This document shows positions 15,165 to 23,759 of a stretch of DNA of 64,000 bases, in pieces (the first letter of the stretch is position 1; each line of letters starts with the position of its first letter). The position numbers and the translations under genes are program-made. Origin of the DNA: a virus. The notes below the pieces were generated by a model. It was not told where the DNA came from. It did not search any database and worked only from the letters and a program-made list of their open reading frames with translations. Location of the stretch: positions 310,001-374,000 of IMG/VR virus record IMGVR_UViG_3300010403_000705. One strand, written 5' to 3'.

Positions 15165-15293
15165 ATGCCATTCCATTTTTGTATGGATGAATTATTTATG
15201 ATTATGGCTATGCTTCCTTTTATGGGAGCAGCCTTTCGCAAAGTCCACTCTTGGTATCATACTAAATTCGAACACCATAGCCACCCACAATAA
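15165..15293 (+). CDS. Small peptide with one hydrophobic segment (42 aa)
   Basis: The ATG at 15165 follows AGGAG at 11 bases, which is a strong signal. The longer open frame upstream (from 15081) overlaps the previous gene and lacks such a site. The product has a Met-rich hydrophobic stretch (LFMIMAMLPFMGAAF) and a His-rich end (EHHSHPQ). It may be a tiny membrane-active protein. Confidence 0.5.
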   Translation: MPFHFCMDELFMIMAMLPFMGAAFRKVHSWYHTKFEHHSHPQ

Positions 15294-15350
15294 GAAAATA
15301 ATCTGTTTTATCATTTAACTTAAAACATCTTCTTACCTTTAGTTTATAAT

Positions 15351-16286
15351 ATGAAATACATTACAACTGCAAGTATCAGTGGTTTTTCTTTTGATGTTGG
15401 ATCTGATTGGCATTTGCCACCTGATAGATTAGAAGTTTTGAATTCTTTCCCTGATCATATTAAGTCACAACAAGGATCAGATATTTTATTCTGTGTGGGA
15501 GATGTAATCGAAACCTCTGATGGTCTTAATTCAAGCGCCCATATTAGTAAACTACTTGATGGTTTATCTGACTTATATAAGGTTATTATTTTTACTCCAG
15601 GCAATCATGATCTGCGTGGTAGAAATAATCCTTGGTCCGACTTTGCTAATTTGCCAAAAAACGTGTATACCACATCAACTAACAGCTATGGATATCGTGT
15701 CTTAGATCTTTATGATCTGCACAAAGATCTTCCAAATTTGCGCATTTTGGTTGCTGATCTTTTCTATGATATGAAATTTTTAAATCCATCCATTTTAGAT
15801 ATTTCTGATGGTGAATTGATTGCACAATATCGTGAGTCGAATGATGGCAAGCACTTTCTTAATGGAGATATTGCAAATTTCAGTCATATGGCGCATCATG
15901 TTCGTGTCCGTTTGGATTCGTCTATTGATATGTTAGTAACGCACTCATTACCTCATCCTTCTTTGGTTACATTTAGAGTAGCTCAAATAACTGAAGAAAT
16001 TGAAGAAAAACAGAAGATTTTGGGCATTCCGTTTATTTGTGATCCTGATCATGATACACAAGAAGCTTCACGTTGGAACAGTACGCCAGAGCGTTATAGG
16101 CAATGGTGGAATATCAAATCTTTTTTCATGGGTAGTGATGTATTAAGCACTACTAATTTCAAGGATGGTTTGATTTGTGTTTATGGGCACAATCATCGAA
16201 GTAATCAATCACCAGCTATTATTAATAATAAGAAGGTGCATTTTGTTTCTCACCAGCCCTGTCCTTGGAAAACTAATTATCAATGA
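15351..16286 (+). CDS. Calcineurin-like metallophosphoesterase
   Basis: All five metal-binding motifs are visible: DxH in SDWHLP, GD in CVGDVIE, GNHD in TPGNHDLRG, a lone His in VTHSLPHP, and GHNH in YGHNHRS. These bind two metal ions and hydrolyse phosphomonoesters or diesters of nucleotides, nucleic acids or proteins. The length (311 aa) fits single-domain members. The substrate cannot be read from sequence. Its stop overlaps the next start. A second phosphatase of another subfamily is at 58412. Confidence 0.85.
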   Translation: MKYITTASISGFSFDVGSDWHLPPDRLEVLNSFPDHIKSQQGSDILFCVGDVIETSDGLNSSAHISKLLDGLSDLYKVIIFTPGNHDLRGRNNPWSDFANLPKNVYTTSTNSYGYRVLDLYDLHKDLPNLRILVADLFYDMKFLNPSILDISDGELIAQYRESNDGKHFLNGDIANFSHMAHHVRVRLDSSIDMLVTHSLPHPSLVTFRVAQITEEIEEKQKILGIPFICDPDHDTQEASRWNSTPERYRQWWNIKSFFMGSDVLSTTNFKDGLICVYGHNHRSNQSPAIINNKKVHFVSHQPCPWKTNYQ

Positions 16287-16501
16287 TATGTAGTGATGAC
16301 TGTCCCTGCAAAGCATCTGGAGATCCGAATGCGTGGCAACATAGTAATGAAGGACATTGTTTTGAATGTTGTAATGACTGTCCTAATAAAGCCGTAATGA
16401 ATCCAGAGATATGTTCCAGGGGTAATATTTCTAATTGGCAACGTGATTGTAATTTTTATTATAAAGATGGATTATGGAAAAGGTATGGTTATGATGAGTA
16501 A
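16283..16501 (+). CDS. Cysteine-rich small protein (72 aa)
   Basis: Eleven cysteines occur in 72 residues, including CPC, CFECCNDC and an ending CNFYYKDG, consistent with one or two zinc sites. It is coupled to the phosphoesterase by an ATGA overlap and overlaps the start of the cyclotransferase gene. No family is recognised. Confidence 0.6.
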   Translation: MICSDDCPCKASGDPNAWQHSNEGHCFECCNDCPNKAVMNPEICSRGNISNWQRDCNFYYKDGLWKRYGYDE

Positions 16502-16859
16502 AATTTTTGTTTACGGATCTCTTCGACAAGGCGGAGGTTTACATGAATGCTTGGCTACTTCCAAATATCTGAATACCGTTCGTACTAAACCAGAGTATAA
16601 ACTTTATTCACTTGGAGCATTCCCCGGCTTAGTAGCTGGTGGAACTACAGCCGTGGTTGGAGAAGTTTACGATGTAACGCCAGAAGTGCTGGCTCGATTG
16701 GATCGAGTTGAAGGTCATCCTAATTTTTATTGTCGTACGACAATTATCTTACAAGATGATACGGAAGTACAAGCGTATTTACTTCCTAATAATATTCATT
16801 GGTCTAATAATCTGATTGATTCAGGTGACTGGATTGAGTTTTGTGGAGCACGAAGGTAA
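16491..16859 (+). CDS. AIG2/gamma-glutamylcyclotransferase-family enzyme
   Basis: It opens with FVYGSLRQGG, the family's substrate-phosphate-like loop, and keeps the catalytic glutamate in LDRVEGHPNFYCR. It is therefore likely active in cutting gamma-glutamyl-amine bonds to release 5-oxoproline or in a related trimming step. The 122-residue length is typical. The start is at ATG 16491 (or 16494), after AAAGG. Just downstream lies a class-II glutamine amidotransferase, a pairing seen in predicted amidoligase tag systems. Compare the Glu-less copy at 3835. Confidence 0.8.
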   Translation: MMSKIFVYGSLRQGGGLHECLATSKYLNTVRTKPEYKLYSLGAFPGLVAGGTTAVVGEVYDVTPEVLARLDRVEGHPNFYCRTTIILQDDTEVQAYLLPNNIHWSNNLIDSGDWIEFCGARR

Positions 16860-16860
16860 T

Positions 16861-17262
16861 ATGTGGTTTGCAATAATTTATGTTATTGGTATGGGTGGTG
16901 GGTTTATTCTTGCTGCTATCAAGAAAGGTAAGTGGTGGGCAGAAAAATCCGGTGAGGATAATTTGTTACCCTACAAAGATATATTTGGCGACGATTCTTA
17001 TAGTAAGAGCGAATACATACCAGTAATGATGGTGTTGTTATGGTGGCTAGCGTTTATAGTATTGCTGGTAACTTGTTTAGTAAAAGCACTATTATTTTGC
17101 TCGGATAAACTAGTCATCGCTATAGAATACGCCAGTGAACGAATTGCAAATTTTAAAGTAAATAAAAAGAAAATTCATTCAGTTATTCGGGAAGGTTATC
17201 GAACTCCGGGAGCTAAGCCTTGTGTTGCTTGTGGCGCTCACACCAGCAACATGCAAGAATAA
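16861..17262 (+). CDS. Two-span membrane protein with C-terminal CxxC
   Basis: Hydrophobic spans are at residues 2-20 and about 55-82, followed by an amphipathic helix and a short tail with CVACG. The ATG at 16861 follows the previous stop by one base. The position between a cyclotransferase and an amidotransferase might place part of that chemistry at the membrane. This is inference. Confidence 0.6.
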   Translation: MWFAIIYVIGMGGGFILAAIKKGKWWAEKSGEDNLLPYKDIFGDDSYSKSEYIPVMMVLLWWLAFIVLLVTCLVKALLFCSDKLVIAIEYASERIANFKVNKKKIHSVIREGYRTPGAKPCVACGAHTSNMQE

Positions 17263-17304
17263 TTAGATTAATAGATCATATTACTATTCATCAAGTTTCA
17301 TACA

Positions 17305-17311
17305 ACCCATC
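17305..17311 (+). promoter_or_regulatory. ACCCATC leader motif
   Basis: The heptamer is 55 bases before the ATG of the amidotransferase gene at 17366, in a 103-base gap. The same position and sequence are seen at other leaders. Function is inferred. Confidence 0.35.
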
Positions 17312-17365
17312 AGCAAAAGTTGATTGAACATTTAACGATTCTAAATAATAGAAAGATAAAAATTT

Positions 17366-18091
17366 ATGTGTGGTATTTCAGGATTTACAGGTGTAAAAAA
17401 TCTTAATACTCGTGTCAAGTTAATCAAAGGTTTTGGACCTAGTATTGATCGCAGGGGATATGCGGCTGCCGGATTCGTTACTTCTAATGAAGCGGGAGAG
17501 ATAACTTTTCAAAGAAAAGTTCTTGGTTGGACAAGAGCTGATGAAGAATTTATTCTAGCGGCTGCTTCTGGTGATATGTGTATGATGCATTCACGAGGTC
17601 CTTGGACCTCAGTAGACACTGATGCTCATCCGTTTCCTGTTTCTAGAGATGGAAAAATTGTATTGTGGGGCGCTCATAATGGAGAGCTTGATCAAGCATG
17701 GGAAAGTGCTCGTCATCATAATAGAGATATTACCGTTGATAGTATGGAACTTTTTGAATTGATCGCTGATGCTCAATATAATCAGCTAAATACCATGTAT
17801 GGTTGGGGAGTAGCTGAATGGGTAGAAGCTAGCTCGCCACGTCAAGTTAAATTAGCTTGTATTTCTGACTATGCGGATTTAGTAGCTGTGTCTTTGGTAG
17901 GTGGAGGTGCAGCGTGGGCTAGCACTATGGATATTCTTAAAATTGGTCTAACCAATGCTGGTTTATCAATTAAAGAACATTATCCAATTCTAGGAAATAC
18001 TGGACGCGTCTTTGTTGCAAATGAAGAGGGTATCTTTCCAACCGAAGATACGCGAGTCTATACAAAAAATCAAATGGCATTTTGGAAATAA
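17366..18091 (+). CDS. Class-II glutamine amidotransferase domain protein, copy 1 (241 aa)
   Basis: It begins MCGISGF, so Met removal exposes the catalytic Cys nucleophile of an N-terminal-nucleophile glutaminase. Other conserved parts are HSRGPW (75-80), AHPF (87-90), WGAHNGEL (101-108) and DSMELFELI. It would release ammonia from glutamine. No synthase domain is fused, so the ammonia must serve a partner, most likely the amidoligases or the ATP-grasp enzyme encoded nearby. A second copy is at 31688. Confidence 0.85.
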   Translation: MCGISGFTGVKNLNTRVKLIKGFGPSIDRRGYAAAGFVTSNEAGEITFQRKVLGWTRADEEFILAAASGDMCMMHSRGPWTSVDTDAHPFPVSRDGKIVLWGAHNGELDQAWESARHHNRDITVDSMELFELIADAQYNQLNTMYGWGVAEWVEASSPRQVKLACISDYADLVAVSLVGGGAAWASTMDILKIGLTNAGLSIKEHYPILGNTGRVFVANEEGIFPTEDTRVYTKNQMAFWK

Positions 18092-18096
18092 AGAAA

Positions 18097-18282
18097 ATGA
18101 CAACTATGGCTTCATTTCAAGAGAAGTTTGCTATTAAACTTGACACTAATAGCAGAGTTATGTGTAATTATAAAAAGGAAGGTATGCCGGCTTGCAATTG
18201 TTGCAATCCAATCATGCCATGTTCTTCTAGCTCTGGTATATGTGAAGATTGTTTTCAATGGTTAAAAAACCCCAGTGAATAA
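18097..18282 (+). CDS. Cysteine-rich small protein (61 aa)
   Basis: It contains CNCCNPIMPC and GICEDC, which suggest a zinc knuckle. I start at the ATG at 18097, after AATAAAG; the in-frame TTG at 18082 lies within the previous gene. The family is unknown. Confidence 0.5.
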   Translation: MTTMASFQEKFAIKLDTNSRVMCNYKKEGMPACNCCNPIMPCSSSSGICEDCFQWLKNPSE

Positions 18283-18309
18283 ATAATATCACATAAAGGA
18301 ATGTAATAG

Positions 18310-19293
18310 ATGGATAGGCGTGAATATAATGTTGTTTGTAGATTCTCTAATGGTCGTCTTCATAATGAACTATGGACGTTTGAAGGACTAGAAGATAAAA
18401 GTACACAAGCAATAAGAGAATGTCTATCCATCTATGAAAAATATGATCCTCAAGATGTTCCTATTGTCTTAGGTGTAGAATGCCTTCCAAGCAGGGATTT
18501 AAATATTGATTTTCAACTTCTAAAAGATATGTCATATATCCGATCAATTTGTGATTTGGGTAGAAAAATTAGAGCTACTAATAATCTAGCAGTTAGACAG
18601 CCATTAAGTGTAGGTTATGTATATTTTTCAGATTATGCTACACGCTCTAGTTGTCAGTCTAGAAGATATATAAGAGAAATGGGTGATCTTATTGAAAAAG
18701 AATTGAACATTAATGAAATCATTTTTATTAATGATGTAGGTGATAATTCTTTATTTGATGTCATCTTAAAACCAAATTTCCGATCTTTGGGTCCTAAAGG
18801 ATATGGTAAATTAGCACAACCCGTAAAAAAGTTAATGGAACAACTTCCAACGTTTATGAGTAATAGTTTATATGAAAGACTATTACTAGGACCTATTAAT
18901 GACTTTGGTTTTCCTATTTCTCTAGAAGATGTAGAAGTAGGTCTCAAACCTAAGGAAGGCTTAAAATCATTGTCCAATGATTGTGGTGCTATCATTCTGG
19001 ATACTAGAATCTCTCCTCTCATGAAAAGAAAAGGATTGGTTTATAATGTGAAATCTTGCATTCAACAATGTAGGCGTGCTTTAAATCTTGACCTACAAGA
19101 TTATGTGAATATGACTTTATATTCTAGAGACGCAGATCTTGTATTTGGTGTAGAAGAATTCTCACATTTCCTTAAAAATGAATGTTTAATTGATGTTTTA
19201 AATTGTTATGATCAACCAAATGTTTTAAATTTAATGGATGATTCAAGTTCTTTTGTTTTTGATACATTCTGCATTCATATGAAAAGGATTTAA
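18310..19293 (+). CDS. Orphan isoleucyl-tRNA synthetase C-terminal (tRNA-binding) domain
   Basis: From residue 70 on it follows the C-terminal region of eukaryotic/actinobacterial-type IleRS: IRSICDLGRKIRATNN, LAVRQPL (93-99), ELNINEI (131-137), KPNFRSLGPKGYGK (154-167) and LDTRISPLMKRKGL, then IQQCRRALNL. In IleRS this region lies after the anticodon-binding helical bundle and helps hold tRNA-Ile. HIGH, KMSKS and the editing domain are absent, so it cannot charge tRNA. It may bind tRNA-Ile, block or redirect the host enzyme, or act on the odd phage tRNAs. Residues 1-70 are unassigned. Confidence 0.85.
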   Translation: MDRREYNVVCRFSNGRLHNELWTFEGLEDKSTQAIRECLSIYEKYDPQDVPIVLGVECLPSRDLNIDFQLLKDMSYIRSICDLGRKIRATNNLAVRQPLSVGYVYFSDYATRSSCQSRRYIREMGDLIEKELNINEIIFINDVGDNSLFDVILKPNFRSLGPKGYGKLAQPVKKLMEQLPTFMSNSLYERLLLGPINDFGFPISLEDVEVGLKPKEGLKSLSNDCGAIILDTRISPLMKRKGLVYNVKSCIQQCRRALNLDLQDYVNMTLYSRDADLVFGVEEFSHFLKNECLIDVLNCYDQPNVLNLMDDSSSFVFDTFCIHMKRI

Positions 19294-19297
19294 TTAA

Positions 19298-20005
19298 ATG
19301 ATTTCTAAATCTAAAAAATCTACAATTATTACTTCTTCTAGTGGGGTGGAAGCTAAATCATATGTGCCACTTGATATGATGATGAAGCAATACTCACATC
19401 CATCAACTATAGTCTCAGTCTCTTCAGGATATGAAGTGAGTGGAGGTTTGCGAACAGCCGGTAGCAAAGCTACTGCTAAATTCGAACCCTATGGTGAATT
19501 AAGATCTATGATTGATGAAGTGATTACTAATTCGGTTACTCTTCGTAATCCATTTTTTATGAGGATTCGAGCACGTTTCATGTCTGAGGTAGAATTCATT
19601 AATAACCATGCTTCAGGTACATTGCGCAAAAATGCTAGAGTTGGTTTCGATTATAAAAAACAATTATTACATGAACGGATCGCATTTGATTTTGGGTATG
19701 CCTTTGAAGCAATTCATGAAAGTCATGTCAACTGGGGCTCTCCTTTAACTGAAGGTGATTGTCATGCCATTACCGAAGCGGGTTGGCATATTGATAGATA
19801 CCAATATGTATCTTTTCCTGGAGACGAATTTGAAGCAAAATATCTTAAAATTCATACAGGTCATAGTCGTGATCGTGAGGGCGTGGGAATTATTATTAGA
19901 AAAACATCAGCCCCTTACGTTCCAAATAATTATGTAGTTTTCTCTCTAATTGCAGAAGTTGATACACAGACTCATGATTATATGAATGCTGTAAACCCTT
20001 GCTGA
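19298..20005 (+). CDS. Hypothetical protein (235 aa)
   Basis: An alpha/beta protein without recognised motif, starting 4 bases after the IleRS-like gene and so in its operon. The central part (RARFMSEVEFINNHASGTLRK) and a C-terminal strand-rich end (VVFSLIAEVDTQ) are the most structured parts. The function is unknown. Confidence 0.6.
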   Translation: MISKSKKSTIITSSSGVEAKSYVPLDMMMKQYSHPSTIVSVSSGYEVSGGLRTAGSKATAKFEPYGELRSMIDEVITNSVTLRNPFFMRIRARFMSEVEFINNHASGTLRKNARVGFDYKKQLLHERIAFDFGYAFEAIHESHVNWGSPLTEGDCHAITEAGWHIDRYQYVSFPGDEFEAKYLKIHTGHSRDREGVGIIIRKTSAPYVPNNYVVFSLIAEVDTQTHDYMNAVNPC

Positions 20006-20039
20006 ATAGATATTATTTAATGTTGAAAGTATAACAAAA

Positions 20040-20321
20040 ATGTCTTACGATAAGAAAGAATTAGAATTTCAACCACCCCCATACGATAACACATATCAAA
20101 AACCAAGGTATTTTAAAATTGAAATTTTGGTAGAAGTTCCCTGCGAAGATAAAGATTCTGCTTCCATGAATCATCTCAATTGGTCATCTGGATGTGATGA
20201 GACCTATGCAATGCTTTGTCATGTTACTGATAATGATCATTTACTTGATTATCAAGAAGTAAGCGGGGAATTTTATCATAGACATAAATACGATATTATT
20301 GATGAAGAAGGTGGATTATAA
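20040..20321 (+). CDS. Hypothetical protein (93 aa)
   Basis: A small acidic protein with a Pro-rich start and a central segment (RYFKIEILVEVPCEDKDSAS) that looks like a ferredoxin-type strand-helix unit. It ends directly against the next gene (TAA then ATG). No family is recognised. Confidence 0.55.
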   Translation: MSYDKKELEFQPPPYDNTYQKPRYFKIEILVEVPCEDKDSASMNHLNWSSGCDETYAMLCHVTDNDHLLDYQEVSGEFYHRHKYDIIDEEGGL

Positions 20322-20552
20322 ATGACATGTGTAACTCTTGTCTGTAAAGAATGCGGGCACACCGCTCGCCGCCCCTTGATGTCCGAGTCGGGCTCTAGAG
20401 GCATCCACGAGACTTCTAGCGAGCCCGCCCTGTGCCCGTGGGGTCATGGCTTGCTAGCCAGACAAGATGGCTTACGGCAGGAGCGTTGGGCGTCGTGGGC
20501 GCGAGTTGGACATGAGTTTAAGAAGAAACTAATAAGAATTAATGGATTGTAA
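20322..20552 (+). CDS. GC-rich zinc-ribbon-like protein (76 aa)
   Basis: CKECGH near the N-terminus and CPWGHG later give a Cys/His set that could bind zinc. The first 190 bases are far richer in G and C than anything around them and use codons such as CGC, GCC and CCC, whereas the last codons (AAGAAACTAATAAGAATTAAT) are AT-rich like the phage. This looks like a recent gain from a high-GC genome. Function is unknown. Confidence 0.6.
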   Translation: MTCVTLVCKECGHTARRPLMSESGSRGIHETSSEPALCPWGHGLLARQDGLRQERWASWARVGHEFKKKLIRINGL

Positions 20553-20560
20553 TAAATTGT

Positions 20561-20926
20561 ATGTTATGCAAATTTTGTCAAAAAGAAATACTACAAATAG
20601 CCCTTGATAAAAAGGCATGTGAACTCTGTTACCGCTGGATAATAGAACAAATAAAAAATCCCGAATCAGCTTTAGTAAGAGCTTATTTTCGTAATAATAC
20701 AGATTTAGCTTGTATTTCTTATATAAAAAAATTCATTGGTTATGAATTAGAATTAGTTTTTAATTATTATAAAGAAAAAACATTTGTAATGAAATATATG
20801 CTTGATAATGATGATCAAATTATTAAAACCACTAATTTTTTGTCTTTCAATAAAATGATGCCACTTACTCCTGAGTTTTTATCATCTTTTAATGATAAGT
20901 TGCGTTTATGGAATGTTTTATCATAA
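20561..20926 (+). CDS. Zinc-knuckle hypothetical protein (121 aa)
   Basis: It opens MLCKFCQ and then CELCYRW, a CxxC-CxxC pair likely to hold zinc. The remainder is AT-rich coding with mixed helix and strand and no further motif. It may be related in architecture to the preceding zinc protein but not in sequence. Confidence 0.55.
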   Translation: MLCKFCQKEILQIALDKKACELCYRWIIEQIKNPESALVRAYFRNNTDLACISYIKKFIGYELELVFNYYKEKTFVMKYMLDNDDQIIKTTNFLSFNKMMPLTPEFLSSFNDKLRLWNVLS

Positions 20927-21012
20927 TGTAAACATATATTAAAATATACAATATTTGATAATAAGGTCATACGTGTAAAATTTAAAAATACAATGAGGGG
21001 ATTTATTTTATT

Positions 21013-21567
21013 ATGAACATTTTTATTATTGGACCCTCACGTAGCGCCAAGACTCCTATTGCAAATATAGTAGCTGAAAGATTTAATTTCACACGTATTT
21101 CTGCTTCTGATTGGGTACGTAGCATTTTTGTTTCCTCTAAACCCGTGGTAACAATTGAAGATAAACAGAGAGCTCTAGAAGAAATTACTAGGTTCTCTCA
21201 AGATCTTTTAAAAGAAGACCCTAATCGCTGCATCAATTTTATTAAAGATAAATATCCATGGCATCAATTAGAGTCGCAAAGTTTTTCTGATACATACGTA
21301 TTAGAAGGGTTTAGAAATCCACGCGATTTTTTGACTCTTTTTAATCCGAGATATGATAAGGTAATATTTCTTACTTACCCATCAAGCCCACTCCAGCCTC
21401 TTACTTTTGAAACAGAAGGACTCATTATCATCGAACAAGCAATTGATTGGTTTATTAAATGTGAGATGATGTTATCTTCTTCCAAAATAAAGTTCATCAT
21501 TGGTGACTTTTCTGAAGTAGAAGCAATTGCTAAATTGATAATCGAATGGATTAGTAGTCATGCTTAG
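21013..21567 (+). CDS. P-loop nucleotide/nucleoside kinase-like protein
   Basis: The N-terminus FIIGPSRSAKTPIANIVAERF carries a Walker A-type loop (GPSRSAKT), and residues 95-102 (YVLEGFRNPRDF) resemble the lid-proximal region of NMP kinases and related phage kinases. The length of 184 residues fits a small kinase of the dephospho-CoA/NMP-kinase class. The substrate is not readable from sequence. The next gene overlaps its end. Confidence 0.6.
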   Translation: MNIFIIGPSRSAKTPIANIVAERFNFTRISASDWVRSIFVSSKPVVTIEDKQRALEEITRFSQDLLKEDPNRCINFIKDKYPWHQLESQSFSDTYVLEGFRNPRDFLTLFNPRYDKVIFLTYPSSPLQPLTFETEGLIIIEQAIDWFIKCEMMLSSSKIKFIIGDFSEVEAIAKLIIEWISSHA

Positions 21568-21802
21568 CAAACCTATAGTGATTATTATTAATATGGACTA
21601 TAAGAATTATTATAGCCATCGTATTTTTAACTCATCATCGGAAGCTTTCTCCTTTGCTGAGGGTATGGAAGAAGCTTGGAAAATTAGCCACGGACATTAT
21701 AACTGTTGGAAACCACTTGTTCTTTGCTGCCGCTTTGATTATGAGGAATGGCACGACTTAGGCTATCCAGGTAAAGAAATAATTTTAAAATTCTTAGATT
21801 GA
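21560..21802 (+). CDS. Hypothetical protein (80 aa)
   Basis: It overlaps the kinase-like gene by 8 bases. The sequence is rich in aromatic residues and His, and residues 20-45 form an amphipathic helix (SSSEAFSFAEGMEEAWKI). No known family. Confidence 0.5.
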   Translation: MLSKPIVIIINMDYKNYYSHRIFNSSSEAFSFAEGMEEAWKISHGHYNCWKPLVLCCRFDYEEWHDLGYPGKEIILKFLD

Positions 21803-21818
21803 AAATAGGATTATTATA

Positions 21819-22334
21819 ATGTTTGTGCATGCAAACCTACCTGTCATTACAGCATATCTTCGTGAAGACGTACTTTATAATATGGATGTAACAAAAGCAG
21901 ATAGCTATGTTGCCTGTACTATTATTGCGGTAAGTAGTTATCCGGGTTCAGTTCCTACTTTTCAAGTTGTGGTAGAAGGCGAAAGCCTATTTTCTTATAT
22001 ACCCCCTCACCTTATAATAAGTAAGAAAAACAAAAATGATAATCCATTGTATAGTCTTTCAGATTTAGTTTATCATAATTGTCCAGCAGCAGAATTTTCT
22101 GTCAATATATTAGATTTCTTAATCGATAAGAAACTACAAGTTTTTCTACGTTCTCAAAAAACTTGGCTTGAAGGAAACTATCAGTTTACTATGGACTGGT
22201 ACTTGGGAAATGATTTGCTTCATTGTGTTACATTAAACAATGGACAATTTGCTTTTATCCCACAACATAAACTTTCGTTAGGTAAACAAGAGTTTAAGGC
22301 ATATCAGAAATTGCGTCAAGACTGGAAAGTATGA
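21819..22334 (+). CDS. Hypothetical protein (171 aa)
   Basis: Beta-rich, with several hydrophobic-polar alternating strands and no catalytic signature. ATAGGATTATT precedes the ATG. It overlaps the next gene start by 4 bases. Unknown family. Confidence 0.55.
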   Translation: MFVHANLPVITAYLREDVLYNMDVTKADSYVACTIIAVSSYPGSVPTFQVVVEGESLFSYIPPHLIISKKNKNDNPLYSLSDLVYHNCPAAEFSVNILDFLIDKKLQVFLRSQKTWLEGNYQFTMDWYLGNDLLHCVTLNNGQFAFIPQHKLSLGKQEFKAYQKLRQDWKV

Positions 22335-22672
22335 GTAGTCTGTGTAAATTTTTTCATCTTAAGAAAAGAAGCATGCCTTATAGTCCATATAGAATTATGT
22401 TTTCTAAAGTAGAAAAAAGATCTTACTGGGCAGTTATTAAGGAACATGTATCAATGTATATGATTAAAACAATTATGTATTTTTGTGGCACCATTCTCTC
22501 TATCATTGGATCATTAGCAGCTATCGTTTGTATGGGTGTACTATATGATTATGGTGACCACAAAAACGTTGGAATTAGAAGTGCTGGTGCAGTTGTATGT
22601 GTGCTATTAGCAATAGGTTTTGGTATTTGCGCATGCCTAGTAATAACTAAATGGCTAGATAGAATGGATTAA
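22331..22672 (+). CDS. Two-span membrane protein (113 aa)
   Basis: A basic, probably cytoplasmic N-terminus of about 40 residues precedes two hydrophobic spans (about residues 47-73 and 85-108) with a short charged loop between. It has no recognised family. It sits 2 bases ahead of the RNA ligase gene. Confidence 0.6.
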   Translation: MSSLCKFFHLKKRSMPYSPYRIMFSKVEKRSYWAVIKEHVSMYMIKTIMYFCGTILSIIGSLAAIVCMGVLYDYGDHKNVGIRSAGAVVCVLLAIGFGICACLVITKWLDRMD

Positions 22673-22674
22673 AT

Positions 22675-23664
22675 ATGCCCGTAATTAATTGGACTGAAAT
22701 TACATCTTTTCATAACATTAACAAATATGCTAAAAGCGTTCCAGAGATACTTAACCATTATCCATCGGTAATGTATCGGGCTAAAATTAAGCTACATGGC
22801 AATAATGCGGCAATTCAAATTCATTCTGATGATCGCGTTTTGGCTCAAAGTAGAACTACAGAGCTTAGCCCAGGTAATGATTTAGCTGGATTTGCGAAAT
22901 GGGTAGAAGAAAATGCAAGTGCCTGGCGTAATAATGCTTCAGGTCTTATTGTATTTGGTGAGTGGTGTGGGCATGGTATCCAAAGTGGAACAGCTCTCAA
23001 TAACTTACATGAAAAGATTTTTGCTGTTTTTGCTGCACGATGGTTAGATGACGAGGATTCTCTAATCGTAGATCCAGAAGAATTACAAGAGCTTCTTAAA
23101 GGAAAAGACATTCCTGGAATGTATATACTTCCATGGCACAATGATCCAATTGAAATAGACTGGTGCGGCAATGAAAGCTCATTAGATGTTAAGGCTTCGT
23201 TAATTAATGAATGGGTGTTAGCTATTGAACAAAATGATCCCTGGGTAGAGAAGACCTTTAACATTAAAGGTACTGGAGAGGGATTGGTATTCTACCCTAT
23301 ATCTAAACAACACTTGGGTTATAAGAATTATTGTAATTTAGTTTTTAAAGCCAAAGGTGAGGCTCATCGCGTTGTTAAGACTAAGACATCTGTACAGGTA
23401 AATCCAGAAGCTGTGGAAAATAGCAATTTATTTGTAGATATGGTTCTTACCACAGCTCGATTAGAGCAAGGTGTACGTTCTGCTAGTGTAGATGGATCGC
23501 TAACATTTAGTAATAAATTTATTGGAAAATTTATAAATTGGATTCTAAATGATGTGCAAAAAGAAACAACAGCAGAACTAGAAGCCTCTGGATTGCAGTG
23601 GAAACAAGTACAAAAATTACTAGGAGATAAGTCACGTAATTGGTATCTAAGTAAAATGAAATGA
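22675..23664 (+). CDS. RNA ligase (Rnl2-like nucleotidyltransferase)
   Basis: This is an ATP-dependent RNA end-joining enzyme. Nucleotidyltransferase motifs are visible in order: motif I KLHG with Lys39 as the AMP-accepting lysine, FGEW (94-97) for motif III, EGLVFYP for motif IV and LVFKAKGEAH for motif V. The length (329 aa) fits Rnl2-type ligases. In phages such enzymes reseal host or phage tRNAs cut by defence nucleases. Here RtcB (53022) offers a second, chemically different ligation route in the same genome. Confidence 0.8.
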   Translation: MPVINWTEITSFHNINKYAKSVPEILNHYPSVMYRAKIKLHGNNAAIQIHSDDRVLAQSRTTELSPGNDLAGFAKWVEENASAWRNNASGLIVFGEWCGHGIQSGTALNNLHEKIFAVFAARWLDDEDSLIVDPEELQELLKGKDIPGMYILPWHNDPIEIDWCGNESSLDVKASLINEWVLAIEQNDPWVEKTFNIKGTGEGLVFYPISKQHLGYKNYCNLVFKAKGEAHRVVKTKTSVQVNPEAVENSNLFVDMVLTTARLEQGVRSASVDGSLTFSNKFIGKFINWILNDVQKETTAELEASGLQWKQVQKLLGDKSRNWYLSKMK

Positions 23665-23709
23665 TTAAGTGTATTATATACTTGCTTACAATAATATTAG
23701 ATCTGTAAT

Positions 23710-23716
23710 ACCCATC
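23710..23716 (+). promoter_or_regulatory. ACCCATC leader motif
   Basis: The heptamer lies 44 bases before the ATG of the HD hydrolase gene at 23760, in a 95-base gap. It is one of the repeated leader heptamers. Its role is inferred. Confidence 0.35.
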
Positions 23717-23759
23717 AATCTTATATGGTATGTTAGAAGTTGAAAATAGGAAAAACTAA

